Source of the DNA: Stephanodiscus triporus
Taxonomy: Eukaryota; Bacillariophyta; Thalassiosirophyceae; Thalassiosirales; Thalassiosiraceae
Direction of reading: 5' to 3'
Length of the DNA stretch: 17,310 nucleotides
Assembly: GCA_036939755.1 (NCBI GenBank)
Contig: JALLAZ010000546.1
Coordinates: 1 to 17,310 of the forward strand
Shown here: in pieces, positions 1-9,193 of the stretch
Layout of the letters: each line of letters begins with the position of its first letter
Position numbering within the stretch: the first letter of the stretch is position 1
Position numbers and translations under genes: made by a program
Notes under the pieces: model-generated
Databases searched by the model: none
Told to the model about the DNA's origin: nothing
Seen by the model: only the letters and a program-made list of their open reading frames with translations

Positions 1-341
1 CTACCTTTGTGGAAGTTACGTACACTAGCTACTCTACAGTGTTCGAATTTGAGTGGGCCAATACGGTAGGTCCAGTCGTCAGACTTGATTGCAAATTCAC
101 CGCAACCCCTGGTAATTTTTTTGACCTGCCCAAATAATAGTCTCAGTGAGAGGGAAGCAAAATTCTCGATTTTCATGGACCCGATGGTAAATTCAGGTCA
201 AACGTACAGTACAACGACCTCACATCACAGGTGATTTACCATGCCGTTTGGTGGTTGATAGGATCGCTGCACCCTGCCGTCGTCGATTGCTTCTTACCAT
301 TTTGCTCCTTTGGCCCCTCAGCTGGTACTAGAATTGTGACA
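1..341. other. Left edge, no gene recognised
   Basis: I see no convincing gene, RNA or repeat here. An open frame on the + strand starting near 231 has no recognisable protein features. The stretch may hold the upstream region of the VOC-like frame that follows. Confidence 0.5.
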
Positions 342-786
342 ATGCCGGCAGAGGCTTCTACATCCCAACAAAAGTCGTCCGTCGGCCAAAACTCTGTGGT
401 CTGGTGTTCCAAAGACGGCAGACCGCATGCCAATAGTCGACTTTTACAGGGAACGCATCGGCATGTCTCCATGGCTCGATCAGCCGAATATTACCATATT
501 GAGTCACGGGAACAAGGTACTGGGATTTCATCAAATCACTGACTTGGTAGACCGACCAGATTTGCAGGGCATGTACACATTCGTATATCCGTCGACCATC
601 TTTGAGATCGACGCGCACTGGGAGAATGGCGACTATGACTCCCATCCCCCGCCCCTCGCCAAGGACTTGAGGGCGAATCACGCCCGACTGGGTAGGCGAG
701 TATTCAACACCCACCTTCGCTGGGACACCCTCCTGCACCCTCTATCTGAGGTCAGCTCAAGGGTAACAAAGTGCAGTTTTAACTGA
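342..786 (+). pseudogene. VOC (glyoxalase/bleomycin-resistance-like) protein, apparently frameshifted
   Basis: The clearest piece is the frame from 427 to 786. It reads VDFYRERIGMSPWL, then ITILSHGNKVLGF, then a segment ending FVYPS. This is the order of helix and strands in a vicinal-oxygen-chelate half-domain (FYR-x-LGM, then a strand followed by HGN-xx-LGF). The expected preceding first strand (SVVWCSKDG) sits in another frame, in an ATG-started ORF beginning at 342. The two halves therefore look separated by a frameshift around 405-426. VOC proteins are metal-dependent lyases, dioxygenases or resistance proteins; no specific substrate can be assigned. The frame stops inside the first copy of a 73-bp duplication. 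It could be a pseudogene, a gene with a missed small intron, or a sequencing error. The family call is from memory and moderate. Confidence 0.4.
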
Positions 787-910
787 TTTATTGGGCTGTC
801 AGACATCAACATTGTTCTGTTTTTGGTAAGAGGTTTGNACAAAGTGCAGTTTTAACTGATTTATTGGGCTGTCAGACATCAACATTGTTCTGTTTTTGGT
901 AAGAGGCTTG
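765..910. repeat. 73-bp tandem duplication with an N at the junction
   Basis: Positions 765-837 and 838-910 are two head-to-tail copies of a 73-bp unit. They differ only at one T/C position near the end, apart from the undetermined base N at 838, which is the first base of the second copy. The only ambiguous base of the window lies exactly at the copy boundary. This fits two contig ends that overlapped but were joined with a gap base instead of being merged. A genuine recent tandem duplication is the alternative. Confidence 0.9.
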
Positions 911-1643
911 TGATTTATGGCAGGTGCGGATTCTGAACCATTGCGTACTACATCACGATGATGAAATCAACACTTGCACAGGGATGTCGAGGTTGTTACT
1001 TATTTGCATTCGAACCGTGATTCCTAATTGCTGTTAGCGTGGCATAGTAGGATGAGTCATGTAGATGGTTCTTCCAATGAAACACTAATCTTCTCTCTGA
1101 GTGATGGGTTACTTTTTACAGGGATCTCCAATTCGAGTGTGTTTACTTTTTGTTTTGGCTCACTCATTGTATCCTATTCTCATCAATTGTCCTCAAGATG
1201 ATCGGTCCTCTTCGGCCAGTGCGACTAGGAGGACATATCCTATAACCAAGTATCAAGGAAATCACATGACAATGTCAATTTGCAACTGAATTGAAAAGCA
1301 ATTACTTTTGTACAGTTCCCACCACTCACATTGATGATTCATCTGCCGACGCAGCAGTTGCAGATGGAATAAATGCACAATTGCAGATTTTATTTGAGAT
1401 GATGCACGGTCAAAGAAAATTGGCGAAGTACATTTCTTACTAAAACAGATGAAATACGGTATACTGCAACGAGTGACGAAAAAGTGCAAGAATAAAATTA
1501 TCTCTCTATTCATCATCACTGTCAAACGTAATTTTCACTGCCTTCTTCATCGGCCGGCAGTCCCCCTACTGGTCCAGAGTGTGCCTCATACAGTTTGTGC
1601 TCCTTCTTCTTTATTGTGCTGCAGAACAATAATTTGAAAGCAC
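911..1643. other. Intergenic, no gene recognised
   Basis: Nothing with coding character was found. Short ORFs on both strands (for example 1262-1525 minus and 1101-1289 plus) show no domain or composition supporting them. The right end must contain the 3' untranslated region of the minus-strand MYND/Sel1 gene that stops at 1644. Confidence 0.5.
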
Positions 1644-2558
1644 CTACCCACGTGTCCCCATATAAGCAGCATCTTCCCTCGCTTCGCTCCTCATCTCTTT
1701 GCAGGAATCATTGTAGGCTTTCAACACCAGTTCATACAAATCACTTTGCACGTGCCCACTTTCGAATTCTTCTTGGATCTCCATCATGGAATCTTTGTGA
1801 CCAGCTGATGCCGAAATCGTCCAATGTTTAATGGCTCGTTCCATATTGCCAGAATCGTACTCAACACGCCCGAGGTTGCACCTTGCCCCTTCATGCCCTG
1901 CCATGGCTGCAAGTTCAGCGTGATGAATGGCTTTCTTCATATCAATCTTGCCAACATATCCTTCATGATAAGCACTACTCAATGAATGGTGGGCGTCAAC
2001 CCACCCGAGCTCCGCTGCCCGAGTCCAGAGTTCGAACGCCTTATTATAATCCTGTCGCAAGCCATGGGATCCATTGTAATACATGCCAGCTAGAAAAGCC
2101 ATTGCAGTGGCATCGTTTGCATCCACTCGCTTCATCGTTTGTTCAATTATGAGTTCGTGTTTTGTCTCGTAGTTTGTATTGCAAAACGGACACTTGCGGC
2201 TTCCGTATGCCAAACAGTAATGAATACACCCATTACACACAATTTTCCCACAGCATGGAAGGTATGTTGCCATATTATGGTACGCAAATGGCATTGGCAG
2301 GAAGCAGATTGGACAATCCTCTTTGGGCGGTGGTTGTTTGAAAAGGGACTCATCATGGAGCCTGGCGGCGCGTCGCTTGCATTCTTTTTTGTGGTTTGGC
2401 CAGTGAGCTCTCTGATACGTCACACTGCAATACTTGATGCCCTTGCACGATTTGCACATCTTGAGACCGGCGGCGGCACCGTCGCCCTTGCCGCACTTGG
2501 CAGAACGTGCGACCATATTGAGGTCGTCGGTGATATTTGGATTGATTATTCGATCCAT
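1644..2558 (-). CDS. MYND-type / RING-type zinc finger protein with Sel1 repeats
   Basis: The 304-aa protein starts at the ATG complementary to 2556-2558. An in-frame ATG further up (2693) would add 45 unremarkable residues lying in the promoter. Residues 19-60 form a MYND finger (CKSC, YCS, AHW-xx-H-xxx-C). Residues 82-126 form a RING-like cysteine array (CPIC, CCGK, CNGC, CPFC). Residues about 143-265 hold about three Sel1-type TPR repeats (for example FLAGMYYNG and KAFELWTRAAELGW). Such proteins are abundant in diatoms and are assumed to be protein-interaction scaffolds, perhaps with ubiquitin-ligase activity; a precise role is unknown. Oddly, two MYND ligands are replaced: Ser19 (TCT) where the first Cys is expected, and Tyr48 (TAT) in place of the Cys after YCSVT. 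The gene is divergent from NDUFS7, with 175 bp between the start codons. No intron is needed. Confidence 0.88.
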   Translation of the reverse strand: MDRIINPNITDDLNMVARSAKCGKGDGAAAGLKMCKSCKGIKYCSVTYQRAHWPNHKKECKRRAARLHDESLFKQPPPKEDCPICFLPMPFAYHNMATYLPCCGKIVCNGCIHYCLAYGSRKCPFCNTNYETKHELIIEQTMKRVDANDATAMAFLAGMYYNGSHGLRQDYNKAFELWTRAAELGWVDAHHSLSSAYHEGYVGKIDMKKAIHHAELAAMAGHEGARCNLGRVEYDSGNMERAIKHWTISASAGHKDSMMEIQEEFESGHVQSDLYELVLKAYNDSCKEMRSEAREDAAYMGTRG

Positions 2559-2733
2559 TCCAACAGAGGATGTCAAAAGGGGGAGGCGCGCAGGAAGGAT
2601 TCGTACGATACTTTTTAGTACCCTAGAGTACCTATCAAGATACCTACTCAATCTCTCTAGAGTACGATACGTACAAACTCGCACCGATACCATATTGTAG
2701 TCTCCTTACTCACACGAAGAAAGAGAAACCACC
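2559..2733. promoter_or_regulatory. Bidirectional intergenic promoter with repeated GTAC/GATAC words
   Basis: These 175 bp separate the start codons of two divergent genes, so both core promoters and 5' untranslated regions must fit here. CTAGAGTAC occurs at 2623-2631 and 2657-2665. GATAC occurs four times, at 2607, 2639, 2666 and 2686, and GTACGATAC occurs at 2603-2611 and again near 2662-2670. No TATA box is obvious. Assignment as a binding-site cluster is inference. Confidence 0.5.
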
Positions 2734-3633
2734 ATGCTGTCGTCCGCCTCCTCTGTGATCCGTCATGGTCTGCGACGGATTGCCCCGCGGTCCGATGCCG
2801 CCGCCCACGGAAGCGTCGTCTGCCGAGCCATGTCTGGCAAGGCGTCTTCCACCACGTCCTCGGTAAGATGAGATTGATTGATGAAGTTTTTTTTTCATTT
2901 GGCGACGATGCTCGCGAGACGCGACACGTGCACGAAAAATCTTCCCGTCATCGTCGGAATGGAATATCTCTCTTCTTCTCATCCCCCCCCCCCACCCCAC
3001 CCCCCACCCCTCCTTCTTCCGCGCGCGCACTCCACGTCGAATTTCTTTTTCATTTATTTTTATCCATAATACTCATATCGCGGGCATGATGAAATTTCTC
3101 AGCTAACCCGCCTCGACGGGGTGGACGAATTGCTCACGGGCACCGCCGGCGTACCCGTCTCGAACAAGGTCGAGTACACCGTCTCGAAGGTCGACGACCT
3201 GGTCAACTGGGCCCGTAAGGGATCGCTGTGGCCCATGACGTTCGGCCTCGCGTGCTGCGCCGTCGAGATGATGCACGCGGCCGCCTCCCGGTACGACATG
3301 GAGCGCTTCGGCATGGTCTTCCGCGCGAGTCCCAGGCAGTCGGACGTCATGATCGTGGCGGGCACCCTCACGAACAAGATGGCGCCTGCGTTGCGGAAGG
3401 TTTACGATCAGATGCCCGAGCCGCGGTGGGTGGTGTCGATGGGATCGTGCGCGAACGGGGGGGGGTATTATCACTACTCGTACTCGGTCGTCAGGGGCTG
3501 CGACAGGATCGTGCCGGTGGACATATACGTCCCGGGCTGTCCCCCCACGGCCGAGGCGCTGTTGTACGGGCTGCTGCAGCTCCAGAAGAAGATCAAGGGG
3601 AATAAGGCCCTGCTCCTCAAGCTCAGGAAGTAG
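2734..3633 (+). CDS. NDUFS7: NADH:ubiquinone oxidoreductase 20 kDa Fe-S subunit (NDUFS7/PSST/NuoB)
   Basis: This is the complex I subunit that carries terminal iron-sulfur cluster N2 and helps form the ubiquinone site in the inner mitochondrial membrane peripheral arm. Exon 1 is 2734-2862 (43 codons) and exon 2 is 3103-3633; the 240-bp GT-AG intron is phase 0. The product is 219 aa, close to the family length. Residues 1-43 are rich in Arg, Ser and Ala with almost no acid, typical of a mitochondrial presequence. The mature part has [20 protein letters not shown] and [14 protein letters not shown]. The four N2 ligands are Cys94, Cys95, Cys159 and Cys189, with the same spacing as in human NDUFS7 (adjacent, +64, +30). 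A fifth cysteine, Cys176 (VVRGC), lies between them. The intron contains a long C-rich run (2984-3013). The gene is nuclear-encoded here, as expected from the transit peptide and intron. Confidence 0.97.
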
Positions 3634-4804
3634 ATAGTGAGCCCGGTCGGATGACCAGGTCCGACGACTGGAGTGTTATTTTGGCGAGGGATTGTAATTT
3701 TTGTGGGACGTGTTGTATTGATAGGAGAGTGATGGCACTTACTGCTGTTTAGTTTTCGATTTAAATTAGAGGTTCAATCAATCTCCTTGACATGGAATGG
3801 GCGTGTAGTGCGCGGAAGCTTAACTAGAGTAGTTTGCTACTGAAACAATTTCTCACCATACCCCCAATGCCGATATTGGTAGGGGTGGATCAACAAGCAA
3901 TCAGTAAAAATGATAAGGCTGGATGATGAGGGGGGGCTCAATCTGGCAGAAGGGCGTGCATCGGGAAACCTCGTGTAGCGAAAATGCCGTTGGAGTGGGT
4001 AAGGGCAAGGTGGATGGGCCACAACACACTTCCCATGGTGTAGGTGTGGTGCAAGATTTGTGGATTCATTGGAGAAGAAAAATAAGTCAATGGTAGTTAG
4101 TGGCATACAACGGACACAGCAGGAGTGAAGAAACATCAGTGTGAACCTGATAGTTGATATGGCTTGTGCTGTGCCATACTGGTTTGACCATTTTTTCTGC
4201 TCAATCCTGCAAGGTCAGTGCCAAACCTGTGTGAGCTTTTGCAACTTTGTGGGGACAAATAGTGAGGGGTGCTCGGAAGGCCGAACATTGCCCAAAGAAG
4301 GCTTTTAGATCATCAATCTGTCTGTGGTGCATTGTATTTTGCTTCCTTCTTTTGTTTGTGGTTGTGTCTTCTTTGACACATCTCAGAGTTCATCGACTTT
4401 TGAATACTACTGTACCACTTCATTTCGTCGTACGAAACAGGCTTAGTTAGTCTTTGGATTTTATGCGTAAAATGAAAATAAAAGCAAAATTCATACAACA
4501 CTAATGTAGGTACAAGTGCGTGCTGACATGACCACATGATAGAAGAGAGCTAGCAGCGGTTGAAGAGAAATCAGAAATCAACGATCGACGACATCGCGGG
4601 GAAATAGTCAATCACCATAATAAAAGACATATCTATGAGACGAGATTCCGCCAAAACGCGGAGATAGATTTTGTCCCCTGCCACCCGGAAGAGGTTTGTA
4701 CATTATAATATATATAACGACGCGCGACGACCGGCCAACGAACCCCCCCCTCGAAGGGAAGGACTGTCACGCCGCACGGGGGAGGAACGAAGTACTCGCA
4801 AATA
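3634..4804. other. Intergenic between NDUFS7 and TPS genes
   Basis: The left part is the NDUFS7 3' untranslated region. ORFs at 3837-4136 (minus) and 4247-4450 (plus) have no recognisable domain and look like chance frames. The right end contains a TATA-like element and a GC-rich leader for the TPS gene. No RNA gene or mobile element was seen. Confidence 0.55.
4704..4717 (+). promoter_or_regulatory. TATA-like element upstream of TPS gene
   Basis: TATAATATATATAA stands out at 4704-4717, about 88 bp before the proposed TPS start codon and followed at once by GC-rich DNA. Position and composition fit a TATA box with a short leader. It is not experimentally supported. Confidence 0.45.
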
Positions 4805-7800
4805 ATGACGGCCCAGGATCCCCCGTCCCCACCTCCGCCCCCCGCCACTCCCCATCCCCATCCCCATCCCGTCCCCCCCCGCCATAAACGACGGCAGGGA
4901 CGCGTGATTCGCCTCCACTTCGCGATAATCGCCGAGCTACCGGTCGGCACGACGTTGAGGGTGGCGTCGATGTCGATGTCGTCGACGTCGTCGTCGTCGT
5001 CTCTCCCCCCGTCCTCCTCGGACGACGACGATCCCGACGACGACGGACCCATGGGGGGCGCCGCCGCCCCGCTGCGCGCGCTGCCGCGCGAGCATCGTCG
5101 TCTCCTGCGCGATTCGGTCGAGATGCGTACCACGCCGGAGGACTACCCCCTGTGGAGGACCGTGCGTCCGGTCGTGGTCATCGACGACGGAGGAGGAGGA
5201 GCGGTCGAGGAGGAGGACGACGACGACTGCTGCCACGGCGGCGGGCACGGGGCGACTTCGTCGTCCGGGCCGCCGATGCTGCATCGGTATCAATACGTGG
5301 CGGTCACGCCCGGCGCGTGCGTCGACTGGTCCGCGTTCGGCGCGGGCGAGGAGGAGGAGGAGGAAGAGGGAGTCACTACCGCGCCGCCGACCGAGGGGGG
5401 GGGGAGGGCGGGAGGAGGGGGAGGAGGCGTCGTCGTCGAAGACCTCCCTCCCGTCTCGTTCGAGGATCCTCCCTCCCTCCTCGCGCACGTAACCTCGAGG
5501 AGGGACGTGGGCGAGGGAGGGGGGGGGGGAGGGCCGGGGATGGGAACGACGACGGGCGCGCCGATGCCGATGCCGTATCGTACCCGCGTCGTCGTGGTCG
5601 ACGACGACGACGTCGACGGGGCAGTCGTCGATCGGTGGAACGCGGGCGACGATCCCACCTTTCGGCATTATTCGGAAATGATCACGAAGGCGGAGGAGGA
5701 GAGGACGATGGCGATGGTGGCGAGGACTACGATCGCGGGGGGGGAGGAGGGGGATGATGCCGCCGAGGGGGGGGGGGAGAGGGGAAACGACGACGACGGC
5801 GACGCCTCCTCCTCCTCCTCCTCCTCCTCCGCGGCGGCGGCGGCGGCGACGGCGACGGACGAGGCGGCGGGGCTGGAATCCATCTACATCGTGTGCTACC
5901 ACCTCCCCGTGATCCTTAGCCGCGATGCCGACACGTCGACGTGGAACGCTTGCTGGTCGGAGTCGCTCATCTCCAAGTCGGAATTGTACGGCGTATCGTC
6001 GACGCGCAGGACCACGTGGATAGGGACGGTCTCGGACGTACCCGAGGGTCTGCTCGAGAGGGATCCCGCGGAGCGGGAGGCGGTACGAAAATTGCTCGGG
6101 GGGATGGATTGCATCCCCGTCTTCTTCTTCGACGATGACGACTACGACTACGACAACGACTACGACAAGAAGGAGGAGGGGGGGGGAGGAGGGCGGCGTA
6201 CCGGCGAGAGGAATAACCTGCTCGACCTGATGTACCTCGGATTTTGCAAGCAGGTTCTGTGGCCGAGCTTTCACAACGTGGACCTGCTGGACCTCGCCAT
6301 GAACGGGTGGGGACAACGGCAGCGGAACACGAATCGATCGGACCCGGTCCTCGCATGTCAGATCGCCGCCGAGGAGGCGAGGGAGAGGAAGCGATCGGGG
6401 AGCGCCTCCTCGATGACCGATCTTGGCGCGTCGCCGCAGCAGCAGCAGACGCCGGGTCAGGATGAAGACGGGCGAAGGCAACGACCGGAATTGCAGAGCG
6501 ATTGGGATCAGAGGCGTCTCGACAGCTGGTGGAACGCGTACATTCGCGTCAACGAGACGTTCTGCCGGGTCGTCGCCGACCTCGTGTCGGGGGGGGACAT
6601 CGTGTGGGTCCACGATTATCACCTGGCGTTGCTGCCTCGCATGCTCCGAGAGGCACGGAACGAGAAGGGGGTGGTGGGGAGCGGCATCGGCGGCGTCGGG
6701 TCGGGCGTGGGCGCCAGGACGCGCCGCCGCGCGACCGACCCCAAGGAGGGCGACGCCGGCGACAAGCCTGTCCGCATGATCTTCTTCATCCACGTGCCCT
6801 TCCCCACCTCCCAGGTCTTTCGCGAATTGGAACACGGCGAGGCGCTCCTGGAGGGGATGTTGCACGCCGACGTCATCGGATTCCACGCCTTCGATCACGC
6901 CCGCCACTTCCTCAACGCCGCCAAGCGCATCCTCGGTCTGACGTACGAGACCCTGGCGGGGGGCCTCATCGGCTTCCGACATCGCGGCACGAAGGTCGTC
7001 GTCGCGGTGAGCAACGTAAGCGTCGAGGCGGACATCATCGACGCGCTGTTGGAATACCCGAGCGTCGCGGAGGAGGCGGAGGCCTTGCGTCGGAAGCATG
7101 CGGGACGGTCGATCGTGTCCGGCATCGCGGTGGCGCAACGACTGTCGGGCGTGAGTTACGCGCTGATGGCGTTCGAGCGGCTCCTCGCCGATTATCCGGT
7201 GTGGCAGTCGAAGGTGGTGCTGCTGCTGCGATGTCTCATCCCCGGAGCCCGCCGCGTCGACGAGGCGGATACCCTCCGCGAGGTGCGGTGGCTGGTGCAA
7301 CGCATTCGCGGCCGATTCGGGCCGGAGGTGATCGATTACGAGGAACAGGTGGGCAGCAGCCTGCCCATCAATCAGCGACTTGCCATATGGACGTCGTCGC
7401 AGGTCATGATGCACACTCCCATTCGGGAGGGGCTGAACCTCAATCCGCTGGAATACGTCTACGCTCGCAAGGAGCCCGCGGATCCAGGCGTGGTGATCGC
7501 GTCGGAATTCTCCGCGGTCAGCTCCATTCTTAACGGAGCGCTGCGCGTCAACCCCTACGACATCCAAAGCTTCGTCACCTCCATCGACAGCGCGCTATCG
7601 ATGTCGTTCAACGAACGCGATGCCCGTCGCGCTCGGGATATCGACTTCGTCTCCACTTGTCCTTCTGGCCGCTGGACTCGCAACGTCTTGCGTGATCTGA
7701 ACGATGCCACGCTGCAGAGTACGAATATGGAGGCCATCGGCGATAGCTCTCCGGATGCGATCTTGGCACGCGAGGCCGAATTGGGACTGAAACGGCTCGA

Positions 7801-8947
7801 CCTGCCGGCGTTGGAGCACGCCTACTCCAACACGAAGAGCAGGGTCATCATCATCGACTTCAACGGGACATTAGTTGGGAAGGAGCCCGCGGGGAAGTAT
7901 CTCAAGCGCGAGATTTTGGGCACCTCGGGCTTCAGGCCGTCGCACATCACCACACTGGCGCTTCGGAAGTTGTGTTCCGATCCGAATAACACGGTTTACG
8001 TCGTGTCCGGCGACTCGCAGCAGAATTTGGAAGTAGCCGTTGGCAACGTGCCGGGGCTCGGTCTCGCCGCGAGTAATGGGACTTGCTTCGCCGATCCTGG
8101 AGGCCAAGAACGTGTCTGGCAGTTTCTTGATTTTGGCATTGATTGGAATGACGTCAAGAAGGTGAGCATGCGATGCAAATGCAATGCACGGCGATCATCA
8201 TTCTATAGTGCCCAATTTTGATCGACTAACCGATGTTAATATCGCGCAAAATTTCAAGGCCGCCATGCCCATCATATCGAAATTCACAGCGCGGACGAAT
8301 GGATCATACGTTAAGCTTAGTCACTGTAGCATTGGCTGGTCTTACTACTCATGCGATCCGGAGTGGGGGTCCCTTCAAGCATCTTACTTGGTCGCTGAGC
8401 TAGGAGAGGCGTTACAATCGTTTGATGTGCGTTTCGTAGCGCTGAAGGGAATTGTGGAAGGTAAGTGTGATGTTACGAATATTGTCCCTAATTCACTCCT
8501 CGTTCGCCGTCATCTAAATAAAATGCTTCTTACAGTGGTTCCCCGGAAGGGCCACAAGGGCCAAATCGTTAAAAAGATTTTGGAGAATTGCAAGGAAGTT
8601 GATTTCGTGTTGTGCATGGGCGATGACATATCGGACGAGAAAATGTTCACAGTGAGAGTGTCTGATATTATGTTATTCTAATACATCTGAGTTTGTATTC
8701 TTATTTCCCCACTTCGTACGTCATCGAATCGAATTTGCAGTCTGTCATAAATTTTTCCGCCGGGTCCGAGAGCGAGAATTCCTATGCATTTAACGTTGCC
8801 GTTGGAAAGAAACCGACCAACGCATCATTTTATGTCGATGATGCCTCCGACGTTCGCGAAATCCTCGTCGCGCTGGGTGGGGACAAAAGTCTCCTTCAGC
8901 GACGTGCGTCTGATGAAGCGATCGAATCTGAGGACTTTTTCGCTTAG
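4805..8947 (+). CDS. Trehalose-6-phosphate synthase/phosphatase fusion (class II-like TPS, GT20 + HAD-type TPP)
   Basis: Four exons: 4805-8161, 8259-8460, 8536-8651 and 8741-8947. All junctions are GT-AG and the frame is kept, giving 1293 aa. The N-terminal ~180 residues resemble a starch-binding CBM20 module (LPVGTTLRVAS, VEMRTTPEDYPLW, HRYQYVAV). This part is interrupted by Asp, Glu, Ser and Gly runs that continue to residue ~350. The GT20 domain runs from ~358 to ~960 (MYLGFCKQVLWPSFH, WVHDYHL at 601-607, FIHVPFPTSQVFRELEHG with His663, NLNPLEYVYA). The HAD phosphatase domain follows from ~1010 (DFNGT at 1018, VVSGD, VEVVPRKGHKG, GDDISDE at 1215-1221). TPS makes trehalose-6-phosphate from UDP-glucose and glucose-6-phosphate, and TPP dephosphorylates it. 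Here several catalytic residues are replaced (see findings), as in plant class II TPS proteins, so a regulatory role is plausible. Exon 1 is extremely GC-rich; exons 2-4 are AT-richer. The start is the first ATG after the TATA-like element. Confidence 0.93.
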
Positions 8948-9193
8948 TGCATTGTCCGACGGGACTTGCTTAGGAAAGGACTCGGTCGTATCGCACCATT
9001 AAGTAAGGCTATCCCTCATTGTTTCTAGTCAAATCTTTCCTCGCCCGGTATCCATGTAATTTCCACGTGTAGCATATTGTAAAATATTGCACGCCGAAAT
9101 TCCGGCGTCATAGAACAAACGAAAGATAGGGACTCCTTACTCTGAGGCGGTGGCCAATCTGAGGTCACTCAGACGAAGGGAAAATACGCAGGT

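Noticed and set aside
3228..3605. Second plus-strand frame and minus-strand frames over NDUFS7 exon 2
   Set aside because: They are shadows of the highly conserved NuoB coding frame.
3837..4450. Small ORFs between NDUFS7 and TPS (3837-4136 minus, 4247-4450 plus)
   Set aside because: They have no domain, no biased composition and no splice or promoter context. Their lengths are expected by chance.
5152..5757. Arg/Gly-rich plus-strand ORF inside the TPS gene
   Set aside because: It is an off-frame shadow of the acidic and Gly-rich repeats of TPS exon 1.
4937..7567. 876-aa open frame on the minus strand opposite the TPS gene
   Set aside because: It is antisense to a clear GT20 domain. It is Arg/Pro/His-rich without any motif, and is explained by the high GC content and codon structure of the sense gene.
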